Origin: Chromera velia
Lineage: Eukaryota; Sar; Chromeraceae
DNA length: 64,000 nucleotides
Assembly: GCA_018398765.1 (NCBI GenBank)
Contig: JAHBMJ010001538.1
Span: 1 to 64,000 of the forward strand
Reading direction: 5' to 3'
Every line of letters starts with the position of its first letter. Within the stretch, counting starts at the first letter, position 1. Both the position numbers and the translations under genes were made by a program. Shown piece by piece: positions 1-11,480 of the stretch. The notes beneath the pieces are model-generated. The model did not search any database. It was not told the DNA's origin and saw nothing but the letters and a program-made list of their open reading frames with translations.

Positions 1-517
1 TTTCCCGGGCCCGGGTTCACTTGTCATCCTTCATAATACTTGGAAACATCGTGTGTCCATTCCGATCGATAGTCACTTTCGATAAAAAGGAAAATACGGA
101 GGCAACAAAACCCTCGATCAAATTATTTGAAGCAATCAAAAACTTCATTTCACTACTATTTTCTTTTAGTATTTAACTAAACACTAGACTAAACACCTTC
201 CTAAGTTTTATTCTCATGCAGTTAAGAAAAGGACACACGCATGCTATGCGCTAAGATTTGGGTATGGAACCCCAAACTTAAAAGGGAGACGCATGCTATG
301 CGCTAGTCTAGATATAAGAAAATAGAGTTAAAAGAAAGTATTTAATAAAAGAAAAATGAATCTTAAATGATAGAAAATAATAGAAAAGAGGCAACGAATT
401 TAATATTTTAACTTGGATAAGGAGACAAGATCAAACGATTGAAAATGAAAATAAAAAGAAGTAAAAAGATAAGAAAAGATAAGAATTAGGTAAAGACGAT
501 CTCTAAGTTAGGACTTA
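1..517. other. AT-rich intergenic DNA, no gene seen
   Basis: No convincing coding exon was found. A 15-base motif, GCATGCTATGCGCTA, occurs twice at 239-253 and 291-305, as a short direct repeat containing a small palindrome. The rest is A/T-rich and unstructured to the eye. Confidence 0.5.
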
Positions 518-589
518 GCCTCCGTAGCCTAATGGTCAGGATGAGAGGCTCGGACCGAGAGGTCCCGAGTTCGAGTCCCACCATCGGCA
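518..589 (+). tRNA. tRNA-like sequence, probably a tRNA-derived SINE head or tRNA pseudogene
   Basis: The block contains an internal Pol III A box, TAGCCTAATGG (525-535), and a B box, GTTCGAGTC (569-577), at normal tRNA spacing. The stretch before and into the T arm (CCGAGAGGTCCCGAG) resembles the anticodon 3' arm and variable region of tRNA-Pro. However, the anticodon stem-loop does not fold normally: CTCGG is separated from CCGAG by a single A, so the seven-base loop seems missing. The T stem and acceptor stem pair poorly. I therefore read it as a tRNA-derived element with an intact internal promoter rather than a functional tRNA. It is followed by a dispersed repeat, which fits a SINE. Confidence 0.4.
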
Positions 590-599
590 GAATTCCAAA

Positions 600-900
600 A
601 TACATGCATCCGAATAAAGTACGGTCTAAAATCGATAAGAGCTGGATAAGACCTGGTCTAAAATCGAAGATAAAAAGAAGCGCGGTCAGAAATTAAGACG
701 TCGAATAGTGCGCAGTCTGAATTTGAAAAACCATCAGACCAAAAACCGAATAGTGCATGATCTGAATTCAAAGTATCCGAATACCACTCGGTCGAAACTC
801 ATAATACCCGATTTTATCTGGTCGAATTCTGTGTGGTCTGAATTCGAATTTAAGCGCGGCGATTAATCAGCTCTGAAGTCAAATAATCGCCCGGTCTGAA
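600..900 (+). repeat. Dispersed repeat rich in CGGTCTGAATT-type motifs
   Basis: Short phrases such as AGTGCGCAGTCTGAATT, CCGAATAGTGCATGATCTGAATTC and GCCCGGTCTGAATGG recur with slight changes through this stretch. The same phrases appear near 56935-57080 (for example ACGCACGGTCTGAATTTT and AAGCCGAATAGTC). This indicates an old interspersed family with at least two copies in the window. The copy here directly follows the tRNA-like block. Confidence 0.45.
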
Positions 901-1979
901 TGGACTGTCGCATCTGCAAAATCGGATTACGCAAAAAAAATCAAAATCCAGATTTCTCCAAGAGGATCTCCGAGGTCATAGGTCATCTCGGGAGGTCCGA
1001 CACCATCAGAATTGCCTTTCTGAAGTCAACCTCCAAACTTGAGCAAAAACGCGAAGATCTGCATTCGATATTGACGTGAAATTGAGTGATAAGCGATCAA
1101 CCTTAGCGCTATAGATTGAATTTTCTGGAACCTAACCTCTGACTCTTCAGACACTTAGATCATCTTAGAGCCTCACTGGAGCCTGACTGGTGTCACTTCC
1201 CTTTGTCTATTCTGAGGGCTTCCTATAGCTCTTAACAGCTTGGAACCTGGTGTTGGCCATTCGGCTCACGAATTGTTTTTTTTTGCCTCTAGTGGTTTAT
1301 CGGAACAGTGGAGGTAGCGACGGCTGCTGCTGGGTACATTGCTGGTGAACACTGAAGACGCAGATAAAATACTGCAATGTTTTCTTTGTCGAGGAAGTGG
1401 GAAAGAAATGTAAATCAATGAATGGGGGCGAAGCCCGAGAACTATCGAGTGGGATGGTCGTTTTGCAGACGGGTGGGGCGGTGTACGGGTGTGCTCGTTA
1501 CTCACGCCAGATTTTGTTTCTTCAGCTTCAAATACAGTGCATATATATGAAAGGAGTAGTCTGATCGGGTTCACATCCAGGCAGACGGATATTCACTGTG
1601 GGATCACAAGGTATTTTTCGTCCCCAAGGCGGGGCTGTCGAGTTTGGGGAGACTCTTGGGGTGTGAGGCCACCCTGGGTCCTTCGAAGGGTGGTAGTGGG
1701 GAAGCAGGTAGAGATCGCTCCGATAGGCCTCTTCTTTTCTTCAAAAATATAGAAAGAATGGGGTGAAGCATATATCGGTATGACTGAGAGCACAAACTTC
1801 GGTAGTAACGATTTCTCCGGTATAGTGCGGTGGGTAGGGATCTTTTTTTCTTGCCTTCTAATGAATTACTTGGGGCTATGTGCCTTGTAAGAAGGAGCGT
1901 GCAGTTAGACAAGGGAGTTTTATTTTTGTCATATTGGAAAACAACTGTTTGTGTGCTAGGAAGCCTGGAAGAAGAGACT
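901..1979. other. Intergenic, no gene supported
   Basis: Several overlapping short open frames occur on both strands between 1266 and 1912, but none has a recognisable domain, consistent codon bias or splice context. I see no feature worth calling. Confidence 0.4.
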
Positions 1980-2750
1980 TTACTGTTGGTCAGACGGGAA
2001 TCCTCTTCCTCTCGAAGGGTCCCGGTTTTCCATATGATAAATGGTTGGCCTACAGTTATGTGAGCCGTCCATCACAAAAAGACTACTGTGAGGGGAGTAG
2101 ATAATGATACTCGGGCCTGCCTGGTGGTCGATGCTTCTTTCCACGTCAGATTCGTTAGAATGACGAGACTGGGAAGGGAGACAGTGGAGTGGTCTGTTAG
2201 TACAGGCTTTGGGTGGGAGGTTCAACTCACTGAGGAGATACAGGTTTCTGGCAGGGGCAAAACGATGGAATGGGTTAGCTACGGGTGTAAGGCAGTATAG
2301 GGACGCGTCCGACTCCTCTTCTTCGGTATTGTCCGTGCATGGGCTCCCTTGATCTTCAGGCGAGGCTGTGTTTCGCAGGTTTCCTCGAGGTGGAAGGGGC
2401 AAGAGCGGTCCTTGGTTCTCTCTTGTAGGCCGCTGCTGGACAAGATTTTCTATGAGGGGGTTTAACTTTCTTTTGTTTGGATGTCCAGGGGCGGGGTCAT
2501 TGTTTTTAATGCCTTCAGGTTGGGAAGACGGACCATGCTGGGCGTGTCCACCACTTTGAGCCTCTTTGGTAGCTAGGGCCAACTGTGAAGAGTCACTTAC
2601 GGAGAGTAGTGTGGGAGAGCGTTGTCCCCACTCGAATGCCGCTTCAAGGTCCTCTTCAGTTGGGTATGCTACCCTCTGATACAAGTAATACCGTAACGGC
2701 GGTTGGGAGCACGGTGTTTTGGCAATGGGGTCGTTGACCCAGCAACTGAA
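1980..2750 (-). CDS. Unrecognised open frame without ATG, possibly a transposon gag-like fragment
   Basis: A long open frame runs from about 2750 down to 1980 on the minus strand. It opens just after an in-frame stop and has no good ATG near its beginning, so it would be a terminal exon or a remnant. The translated N-terminal part (around YLYQRVAYPTEEDLEAAFEW) has a normal, folded-protein-like composition. The rest is Pro/Ser/Asn-rich and low in complexity. No catalytic motif or zinc knuckle is visible. The setting next to a tandem repeat and repeat-rich DNA makes a mobile-element origin possible, but this is a guess from context only. Confidence 0.25.
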   Translation of the reverse strand, partial: FSCWVNDPIAKTPCSQPPLRYYLYQRVAYPTEEDLEAAFEWGQRSPTLLSVSDSSQLALATKEAQSGGHAQHGPSSQPEGIKNNDPAPGHPNKRKLNPLIENLVQQRPTRENQGPLLPLPPRGNLRNTASPEDQGSPCTDNTEEEESDASLYCLTPVANPFHRFAPARNLYLLSELNLPPKACTNRPLHCLPSQSRHSNESDVERSIDHQAGPSIIIYSPHSSLFVMDGSHNCRPTIYHMENRDPSRGRGFPSDQQ

Positions 2751-2835
2751 TCAAATGGCAGGATTGATGTGCTTCCAGTCACGACTGAAGGTCTTTCTAT
2801 TCGTATTTCAGGGGCATGCCTCGTCTTTCTATCAA

Positions 2836-3190
2836 AGAACTGAGCAGTGCTTTACGGTGGGATTTGTCTTTTCTAGAAAGGATTTTGGCAGAGGCAAGAA
2901 AACCCATATCTATCCAAAAATTGGGCAGCGCTTTACGGTGTACTCTGGCCTAGATGGAATTCTCCGCAAAGACAAAGAAAACCGTGTCTATCGTGTCTGT
3001 CCAAAAATTGGACAGCGCTTCACAGTGTACTCTGGATTGGATAGAATTCTCTGCAAAGATAAAAAAAGATATGTCTGTTCGAAAATTGGACAGCGCTTCA
3101 TGGTGTACTCTGGATTGGATGGAATTCTCTGCAAAGACAAGAAAAGACGTGTCTATCCGAAAATTGGACAGCGCTTCATGGTCTGTTTCT
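2836..3190 (+). repeat. Tandem repeat, units of 78-87 bp
   Basis: Units beginning AAAATTGG(G/A)CAGCGCTT start at 2917, 3004, 3082 and 3160, giving periods of 87, 78 and 78 bases. A more degenerate unit lies around 2836. All spacings are multiples of three, and two plus-strand frames stay open through the array (2719-3252 and 2954-3319). The first encodes a repeated K-I-G-Q-R-F-(T/M)-V-Y-S-G-L-D motif. Whether the array is translated is unknown, because there is no recognisable flanking protein. Confidence 0.6.
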
Positions 3191-3299
3191 GTCTGGAGAC
3201 GGTTCTTTCTGAAGACAGAAGGCTGCTTGCTGTTAGAACAGCGGGAGCTTAAAGCTGGTAAGTCATCACGTGTAGTGGACTTCTTATCTGACTCCAGAA

Positions 3300-4940
3300 C
3301 TCTAGCAGCGTTTTGCTGAAGGTAGGGCAGCTAAGAGATTGAAGTCACTCGAGATTCACTTCTTAGGAGTTTTCTTAAAGGCTGGAGAAGGGATGTCGGA
3401 AGTCCTCTGTCCGAGATGGGTCCGACGAAATGACAAGATGAAATTTGATTTTCAACATCTCCTTCCGTTTGTTCTTCCAAAAATCTAAGTCTTTCGCTTT
3501 TTACTCTTCCATAAAGACTTCTATAATTACTTTCATCTGTATTAATTTTACCCCTATTCCTTCTAACACCTCTTCCTTTCCCTCTTCCGTTTTCTGTATT
3601 CCATTCTGGTCGGTCTCTATTTATTTTATTTTATTTTTCTTCTTTTTCCTTCCATTTTTTCTTCCTTTCTTTCTTCCTCTTCCTTGTTTTTGACGAGGCC
3701 CCTGGAAGAGGCTCTTCCGCTTGGACATGCCGTGGCCCGTTAAGGCCCCTGAAAAAGGTTCTTCCAACTCTTCCTTCATTCTTTCTTCCATTTACTCTGC
3801 CGTTCCTTCTTCCATTCTTTCTTCCACGATAGAATTCAACAGTCTTTTCTATTTAATAGGTATGGACATCTCCATTAAAACTTCAAGGTCATTTTCTTTT
3901 TCTCGAGATCTACTTACATCCTCAATTGTTTTCTCCTTTCCTTTCACTTTTATTTCTCTTCCCCCTAGATCATACCAAGTAGGCTTTTAGCAGGCAAGAC
4001 ATACTTGGAAGTTATATCCTGCTACCATAGCCTACTTGAGAGTCCGTAACAGTAGCTAGCATAATTATTAATAACTCGAATGAGCAATCCATTAGAAAAA
4101 AATTTAAAAAGTGAGATGAAAAAAAGATGAAGACGGCGTATCTTTTATTTCAAAGTTTGTTCTCATTTTTTTCTGTTTAGTAGGGTTTAATCATACTGTC
4201 TTTTGTAATTGGCCTATGATGACTGTCCAGTTAAGTTACCTCATCACTTATCTATAATGATGATTAAAGTTTTTGTTCAAGTTGTACATGCCGCGTCCCC
4301 ATATATGAGCGCCGGATGTAGCCTCGTCTGTCAAAAGGTTCCACTATTTAAAACTAGATTTAAAATGATAACCAAAACAAACTTTGAACACAATTTTTGC
4401 AACTAATCAAGTCATATTAACTTATTCCAAGGATTCATGCAATCAATCTACTAAGCGATCAATTACAATCAATCAAACATTGAATCTAATATTATAAACT
4501 TTGAATCCAAAATAATAAAATAATTTTGGATATAAAAGTGCATTGTTTCAAAATGTTTCCATTACAAGACTTTTTGTCGTTTGACTGCCCATTGAACATC
4601 CATCTGTTTGTACAGTGACACGGTACTACAGTCGTCTAGTATAGACTGTCACGTCTCCATGCATGTGTCTACCTGCGGCAAAAGAATACTAACCCTCGCA
4701 GTGTGTCCAGCTGCATACGTATCGAACCAGCCGAATGCTAGACGCGCATTTATGGGCCGATAGCGATTGGCACCAATTGTTGGACAGTCACTCGCTGGAG
4801 GTGTTTTTTTGACCATGCGCCTCACTGTACAACTTCCATAAAAACAACAAGACCCTGCTTTCATGGGAATCGCTTGCAATGCGAACAAAGATGATATTAA
4901 TTGTTGCCCCATTCCTTTTCTAAATACTCATTGCCTTTCG
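3300..4940. other. Pyrimidine-rich then AT-rich intergenic DNA with repeat fragments
   Basis: 3440-3700 is strongly C/T-rich on the plus strand, giving spurious Ser/Phe-rich frames. 4000-4640 is AT-rich. 4285-4346 contains CCGCGTCCCCATATATG and a following block that recurs at 55798-55850 inside a foldback element. 4733-4775 contains GAATGCTAGACGC...TATGGGCCGATAGCGAT, which recurs at 41497-41537. No gene is supported. Confidence 0.45.
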
Positions 4941-4941
4941 A

Positions 4942-7900
4942 TTAAGAAGGGGAAATGACTTTGAAGTCTTTTTGAAGCTCTTGAAGGGCTTCTCTGAAGG
5001 CGTCTTCCTTTTCGACAACTCCCGGAGGCTTCACATGAAGGGAAGACAAACTTTGAAACCAGCCGACTGCATAGGACGACATCCTTTCGGCTGCCCTGCT
5101 CATTCTACGAAGAGCTCTTGACCACACATGAACGGGAAGTTCTGAATCTTGGTCCGTTTCATCGTCTTCCTTTCCCTCCTCCTCCCCATTCCGAATGATT
5201 CGACGAAGTGCAAGAGACACCGTGTCTGCTGCCTGTGCAAGTTTGACCTTCGTTCCCTCCTCGTTACTGTCAATCCTTCTGATCATGTCATAGTCACTCA
5301 TGTCTCCGTCGAAGTCTTTGAAGATCCATCTGACCGTCTCCAACGCTTCCTGGCAGTCACTGACGTCCTTCATGAACATTTCCGTGCCCCTCTCCAGGGA
5401 GGCTGTTGCAGAGACGAGCTCGAAGTTGAACTCCGACACCTCGTCCCTGAACCTGGAGGCCTTCTGCTGGAGGGGCAGGGACCACTCCTTCCACTGAGCT
5501 CCCGTCTCGGGCTCGTCCTTTTCCTCTCCCATCTTTTCTGTCACTGCGTTCAGGACCTGCATGGGAACGGCGTCGGGAGGTGCATGGGTCGCAAGAAGCA
5601 CGGACAGGCACGTGTGTACAGGTTGGAATGCAGACAGAGAGGCGGACAGACGCGAAGAGAGAAAAGGAGTCCCGAAGGCAGATGTGAATGAAGGGGGCGG
5701 GAGAAAGACAGGTGCAAACAGACTGTCGTAGATAAGAAAACGAAAAACAAAGGGAAGGGATGATGAGAGCTGCTCCACCGTTTCGCATGCCCACCTCGAA
5801 GTGTTGATTTGTTCTGTTCATCGCTGACGCGCCTTGCAGAAGGAAGCTTGTCGGATGAGAAACAAGTGCAAAACTAAACAACGCAAGTGCACCTATCCTG
5901 ATCCTCTAGAGCCCCATTCACCTAGCTGACCTCAATTCGAAGGAGAATCACTGTGAGAACTGAGAGGACCCCCCTGAATGTGTTTCCTTTGTTCAAAGCC
6001 TCTCCTTCACATGCCGCCTCTTTGCACTGATCCTGTTGGAGATGGAGCTCTGCCAGACCGCTGGCTGCATTTCTCATCTCACCAACAGATTTCATGATTT
6101 CAAGCAACAGTTTCTCAATGTCTGAGATAATCTTCAGAGTTCCTTTCTGGCTCTGGAAAGCCTTCTTGGTGTCTCCTGTGTTGATCCCCAGTCTACTGAG
6201 GAATGGTCTCTCTTGGGGTACTCGGAAGTGCTGCTGTGTGAGGGCCCAGGGCTCGAGGGCGTCATCGAACTGGGAGAGGAGGGGGGCCGGGGAGTTGTTG
6301 CGCACAGACTCCCGGATGTGCTCCAGGGCCTAGGAGACCTCAGTAGTGTCGAGGACCTTCTGGGGGTCGTTAAGTTCGTTGAGGAACCTGCACACACGCA
6401 TTGCGAGAGACGGGGGGAAAGCGTTAGAGAGAGAGGGGGAAAGAGGCAGATGAGTCACAGATAAACAGAGGAAGGTGAGGAGACAAGATCGCGTAGAATT
6501 TCAACCAAGGAAGAAGAGATAATGCTGCCCTGCCCAGACCAGCTTGATACACAGGAAGGGGGGCCAAATAACTAGGCTGAATGGTTGTGCAGCTAGAGGT
6601 TTTTTGCAGAACAAAAATGGATCGGAAACGTGCAGGGGAAAATTCAAAGCTGAGACCGACAGAAAAAGGGGCACAATGAATACTCTGAAACTTGTTACGC
6701 GAGACCAATCGTATTTTGTTTTCTTTTCCCTTTCTGTCTTTTTTCTCTAACATAACAGAAAACAAACAAACAAAGAAGGAAAGAAAGAAGGGAAAGCAAA
6801 CAGACCCACATGCAGACAGGTACGCAGGCACACGCGCAAAACTAAAAAAAAAAAAACACGCAGTCTTTACTCTCTTTCGTGTTCTCCCCTGACACGTCAC
6901 CGCATCGCGATACACATGCGCACACTCATAAGCACACTCAAGTAAGCAACTGACGGCGGCGCACCCACCCACCATTGTTGTCGCTTGTCCACATCGTTTT
7001 CTGCCAGGACGTTTCCCAAAAAGAGATCCATGTCCTCGTCCCCCCAGTCGTCTGGGTCTTCTTTGATACTAACTGCCTCCAGCATCTTTGGAAGTGTTTC
7101 CTTTTGGAAGCGCTGCATGTCTGTCTCTTTCCAAAAGGGATCGGTGGGAGTGACTTTCAAGTCTCTGAGGTTTTTCAGGGAGCTAAGGGGTGGCACGGCT
7201 CGGCTACAGAGGTGGAGCATCGATCTCAAACCCTCGTCCCACAACTTCTCTTTCGCCTTCACTGCAAGCAGGAGGGCCTCTGTTTGTGTTGAGGCCCTCA
7301 GGGTGGTCTCATCGTCCTTGTCATCAAGTTTGTAGAGGGACTGGGTGACTAGGGTGAGGGGCAGTTTTCCTTCTGTAAGCTTTCTGCCCTCAGTGAAGGG
7401 ATTCTTTTTGATGATTGCCTTAGCGTGGCTCTTCTCTAGATCTTCTAAAAACTCGGGACTCAGCATCAGAGCATCAAATGAGGTGCCGAGCTTATCCAGG
7501 GTTGTGGTGAGGGAGGCAGGAAAGAAAACCTGCGATCGAATCTCGGAGTCGAATTCGTTCTCGGCCTCCAGGAGGAGAGACCAGAAGAGACGGTTGCGGA
7601 GGGTTTTGTCGGCAGACTGAGTGAGGGTCGCACACAAGTCATCCACTTCTTTGGCGTGCCATCGAAGGAAAAATTCGACCACATCTCTTTGGCTGTCTGG
7701 GTCAAAAAGGACTCGACAATCTCCCTTCTCGAGGTTTGAGAGGCTGATGTCGTTAGATGAGGACAACATGCGAGACTCGACTCGCACACAGGTATCCTGG
7801 GTGTGGACGCAGTTTTGACTGTCGCATGCACTGCATCTGGGCGGTTTGTGAAGATGTGAAAGTGCAGCCTTGCAGTCGTCGCAGTGCTTGTATCCCCTCG

Positions 7901-8865
7901 AGTGTCGCTCTAGAGTGCCTGCCTCAAGAGGGGGGCAGAAGGTCCTGTCCTTCAGCTTCTTCTGCTTTGTGTCGGGTTTCCTGATCTGGGCGCAGATGCT
8001 CTCGGGAGTTTCCGCTGGATCCATCAAGAGGGATCTGACCTGCATGAGGGCAGAGAGAGAGAGGGGAAGAGAATGAATGACACTTGTGCGTGTACGCGAG
8101 ACGGAGTCTGCATTCTCGATTAACGTGCATGTTCTCATTGATATATATATCATGTCATGAGGGACTTCTGCTGAGCCCAAACGAGAGACTTCACTTGGAG
8201 AGAACGAACACATTCAGAAGTCGCTTTGTGCTCTACTGGCGCAATTGACTGTTCCACATCTGGTTGCACCCAGCACATGTATGTATCAGTATATATGTAG
8301 ACGGGCAAACGGCAGAGGTCTTGCCATATTCTTGAATGCATGTGCATTCGATGAAGCCGCCCACACTTGGTTGCAGCGCTTTTCGAAGGATACCGGCGAG
8401 GATCATTCAAGAGAATTTCTGAAATCCTTAGGAGATTTTCCCATACAAGTATGCATCGCAGCAAGCATGTGGATCGATGTGCACAGAGTGCGTGAAAATG
8501 AATTCATCTGAGTACATATACACATATATATGTGATGCGATTTGTCTCTATATATTCTCAGCGGATCCAGTGCCATGCTTCCGTTCCCGACGGACCTGTT
8601 GCCAAAGGTCTTTGTTGCCTCTAATCCTCTCGAAGGTCGCACATTCTGCTTGGGAGGAGGAAGTGTCTTGGGAAGTTCCCCCGCATGGATGTGTCCAGGT
8701 GGAGCTGTCACCGAAGAGAGAGGTGCAAACAGACACGGGGTTCGGGTCACACGGACATGTTGCACCTCCACGCGCATTGGAAGAGAGGACCTGGAGGGAG
8801 AGGGCTCTTTGAAAGAAAACGAGGAAGAGATACCCCAGGGAGAGGACGGTCGTGGAAGTCCGCAT
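4942..8865 (-). CDS. Putative secreted protein of unknown function, four exons, with an internal TAG
   Basis: Exons on the minus strand are 8865-8596, 8039-6973, 6387-5931 and 5556-4942. Every intron begins GT and ends AG, and the reading frame is kept (phases 0, 2 and 0). The chosen ATG at 8865 begins a signal peptide (MRTSTTVLSLGYLFLVFFQR...). Exon 2 carries a Cys/His-rich patch with CxxC pairs (HCDDC, CSAC) near residues 133-160 and is otherwise charged and helical. Exons 3 and 4 are also helical and acidic. The conceptual product is 802 codons long, but codon 465 is TAG (6332-6330), 18 codons into exon 3. Coding-like sequence continues in the same frame for another 337 residues. The gene could be a recent pseudogene, a 464-residue protein with a decayed tail, or a read-through or assembly case. 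I do not recognise the family. Confidence 0.6.
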
Positions 8866-9740
8866 GGCAGCCTTTGTGTCGAGACTGCTGGCCTTTTTTC
8901 TGGATAAAGGTCTCCAGCACGCCGGAAGGCTAACAAGAGCTGTACTTGGTGCTTTGCCAGATCAGTCTTTGACAGGCATTGAAGATGTGTCTGTAAGCTA
9001 ATATAATCATTGCATTACTATGTGTACACAACTGGAACAATCGATCCGTGGATGCATGCATGTACGTATTAATATATATATCGATATAGCTTATTTGGTA
9101 CGCGCAGAAACAGATCGAATTGTGAGGAGACGGATGCATGGCCCAATTAAAAGCCATGCATAGAGAGCCTTGAAATATGTACGTACGTACTCCACGAACA
9201 ACCTCGAAGGTGAGCGCCTTGACTTTAATGGCGCAATGTCATTTTCTCTATATATTTTTTTTCAATTTAATCGGAATATTCCGTCAGCCCCCCAACCTGC
9301 CGTACGAGTCAGACTTCAGATTTTTTTTTTTGAGTCAAACAAAGGACAGGGTGAAGTGAAGACCGAGCTGATTGAATGGACGGAGAACGACGGAGAAGCG
9401 TAAAGAAGTAAAAGGTTGGAAGGAGAAAGTCGTTTGTTGAAAAGTCGTTGTTTGAGAGTGAGTTAAGTGATTCCGGGTCAATTTCCGGCCGGCAGGGGCG
9501 ATTGAAGTTGATGTAAAAGAGAAACTAGGAAACAAACGTGATAGAGAGGCAGGCAGAGTCAGAAACTAAAGGTGGATAGATTAGGGTAGATTAAGAAGAA
9601 ACTGGCCTAGGCACGATACCCAATACCGTGTGAACTAACGGCCAGTATGCTGGGACGTGCTATGCATCCACGAACCCTCGATCACATTAAATGCATTCGG
9701 TTCAGTTTAAAAGTTTAGTTTCAAAACTTAGGCTCTCCAT
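8866..9740. other. Intergenic, no gene seen
   Basis: The stretch upstream of the secreted-protein gene contains short palindromes such as ATATATATCGATATAG and ACGTACGTACGT, and T-runs near 9310. Nothing is coding-like. Its first few hundred bases probably hold the promoter of the minus-strand gene. Confidence 0.4.
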
Positions 9741-10156
9741 TTACTCTGAGTCGCCGTCAATGTCCCTTGGTGCCTGTGCCGCGGTAATGTTACCGGCACT
9801 GGTAAAGGAATACTCCCCTGGTAGCTGCTTTCTCGGCTTTCTCTCCACCTTCATACAGTAAACTGAAGCCCTAATAACCACCTTCTGAATCCTGGCTTTC
9901 ACCACCCCTGTAACTCTGCTAGGTTTGGTGTTGCTCCTGACTACGATTTGGTGCACCGCTCTCTGCAGCACTGTCATTACTCCCTCTCCCAAGGCTCCAT
10001 TTGTTAACACAACAAAAAGGGTAAAATCTGTTCTACTTTCAATACAGTCTACCCAGTACTTCCTCCATTTTTCTATCTCCTCACTAGTCTCCTCAGTAGT
10101 GCTTCAAATTCAAGTTCAGAAAAAGTGAGAAAAAATGTTTCACTTTTAGCGTACAT
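9741..10156 (-). pseudogene. Short unrecognised ORF, probably frameshifted
   Basis: An ATG at 10156 opens a 27-residue frame (MYAKSETFFLTFSELEFEAL...). A second frame, offset by one base, begins within it and runs to the stop at 9741. That frame contains EEIEKWRKYWVDCIESRTDF and then roughly 95 more residues with a basic middle (KARIQKVVIRAS) and an acidic end. The overlap with no splice signals suggests a single-base frameshift in a small gene or exon. The composition is protein-like, but no domain is recognised. Confidence 0.3.
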
Positions 10157-10757
10157 GAGTAAAGGAGCCGAAGTTTCTTACTGCCACTGAGCCGATCTGC
10201 TCTCAGTGCGCTGCCAGACTTACTTCCGCGCGCGCGCAAGGCGCGCGATCTCACTTGTATAATACAAAATGTCTATATATATATATATATATAGCTATTG
10301 CATGGTTGTATTAATACGTATCAAAAAAATATACATACATCGCGATCAATGATATCTCGAATGAATGAATTGCATGAGGCAGGTATATATAAAGCCGGTG
10401 AGCACAACACTTGGGTTCTGGCCAACTGCGGGATCAATGATCGATGTATCAATGATCATTATATATTAATATAATCTGCGAATCAGACTGCGATCGCTTA
10501 AGCCATCAAGCGCCCGTGTGCTTCTTTTGTTTTCACGGCGTCGTGCATGACGCGGCTCACAGATCTGCATAGCAGTGCATGCAGAAAGTAGTGTCATACC
10601 TCAGTGATGCTTCTTGCCTCGACCGCAGTCTGCTGAGTCTCAGAGCTTATTGAATCTCATGCATGCAGATCTGCTTCTAAACACCGTTTCAAAACTTTGA
10701 GAACAGCTTTCGCTCCCTTTGCTTGAGCCTCTAAGAGCAACCTTCTAGACGCGATAC
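10157..10757. other. Intergenic, likely promoter region of the CCCH gene
   Basis: Contains CGCGCGCGCAAGGCGCGCG, a (TA)n run ending TATATAGCTATTG near 10275-10295, and several CATGCA palindromes. No coding sequence was seen. The plus-strand CCCH exon begins 1 bp beyond this stretch. Confidence 0.35.
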
Positions 10758-11480
10758 ATGAAGGGAGTTTGTCGCTTCTTTTGTCAAGGCTATTGCCGGA
10801 AGGGCGCAAAGTGCCAATACCAACATGACCCAATAAGCCTGCTGCCCCGCCCTGGTACACTCACTTCTGACACGGCAACAGGCAAGATGTTCAGCTATCA
10901 CACTGACTACGGGTGAGTGTCAGTTCTTCTTCATGCACATGTCTTTCGTTCACACCCCCCCTCTCGTCTGCATGGATTCTTAGTCTGTCCGAAATTGATC
11001 TTCATGATTTGCTGTCCTGTGACCGTACTTTTGTTTTTCTTCGTGGCAATCATTGGTTTTTTTTCAATTCTCTCTCTCTGTGTGCTGAAGTACCTTCTTG
11101 GACATATGTCGCTCTCCGTGCTGCCGAAGCTTTCTCACGTGTCCGCTTGTTGTCTGTCTGTCTGACGTGGAGAGAAGAAAAACGTGCAAGCAAGCAAGGA
11201 GAGACAGACGGCTTGTCGTGCCGGCTGAATCCTTTGGAGATTGGTGCTTTTGACTTTTCCTTCTTCCTTCCTTCATGCCCTCTGTGCCCATATGGCCCCA
11301 CGCATGCACATGCACATGCAGACGTTCGATATCTCCGACGCGTTCCGATCTGTGGAAGAGAAATACGACAAGTACACCCACTACGGCTCTATGCCCTGCC
11401 CCTTCCACGACTGCAAAGAGTTCATCGACGCCAAAAAAACATCCAGGGTCGGTCGACGATGGACTGCATGGCTGCTTTGG
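10758..11480 (+). CDS. CCCH zinc-finger protein, 5' exons
   Basis: The ATG at 10758 opens MKGVCRFFCQGYCRKGAKCQ, followed by YQHDP. This fits a C-x7-C-x5-C-x3-H zinc finger of the makorin/RNA-binding type. The exon ends at 10912 before a consensus donor, GGGTGAGT. A second coding-like block begins after CATGCAG at 11320 (TFDISDAFRSVEEKYDKY..., then MPCPFHDCKEF) and has strong C/G bias at third codon positions. It ends near 11479 at a good donor, GTGAGT. With canonical boundaries the first exon ends in phase 2, but the second block needs phase 0. A micro-exon, a different boundary or a frameshift is therefore required. The function is inferred as RNA binding from the finger alone. Confidence 0.55.

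Noticed and set aside
4649-4912. 87-residue minus-strand open frame
   Set aside because: It spans a dispersed repeat fragment and shows no domain or splice context.
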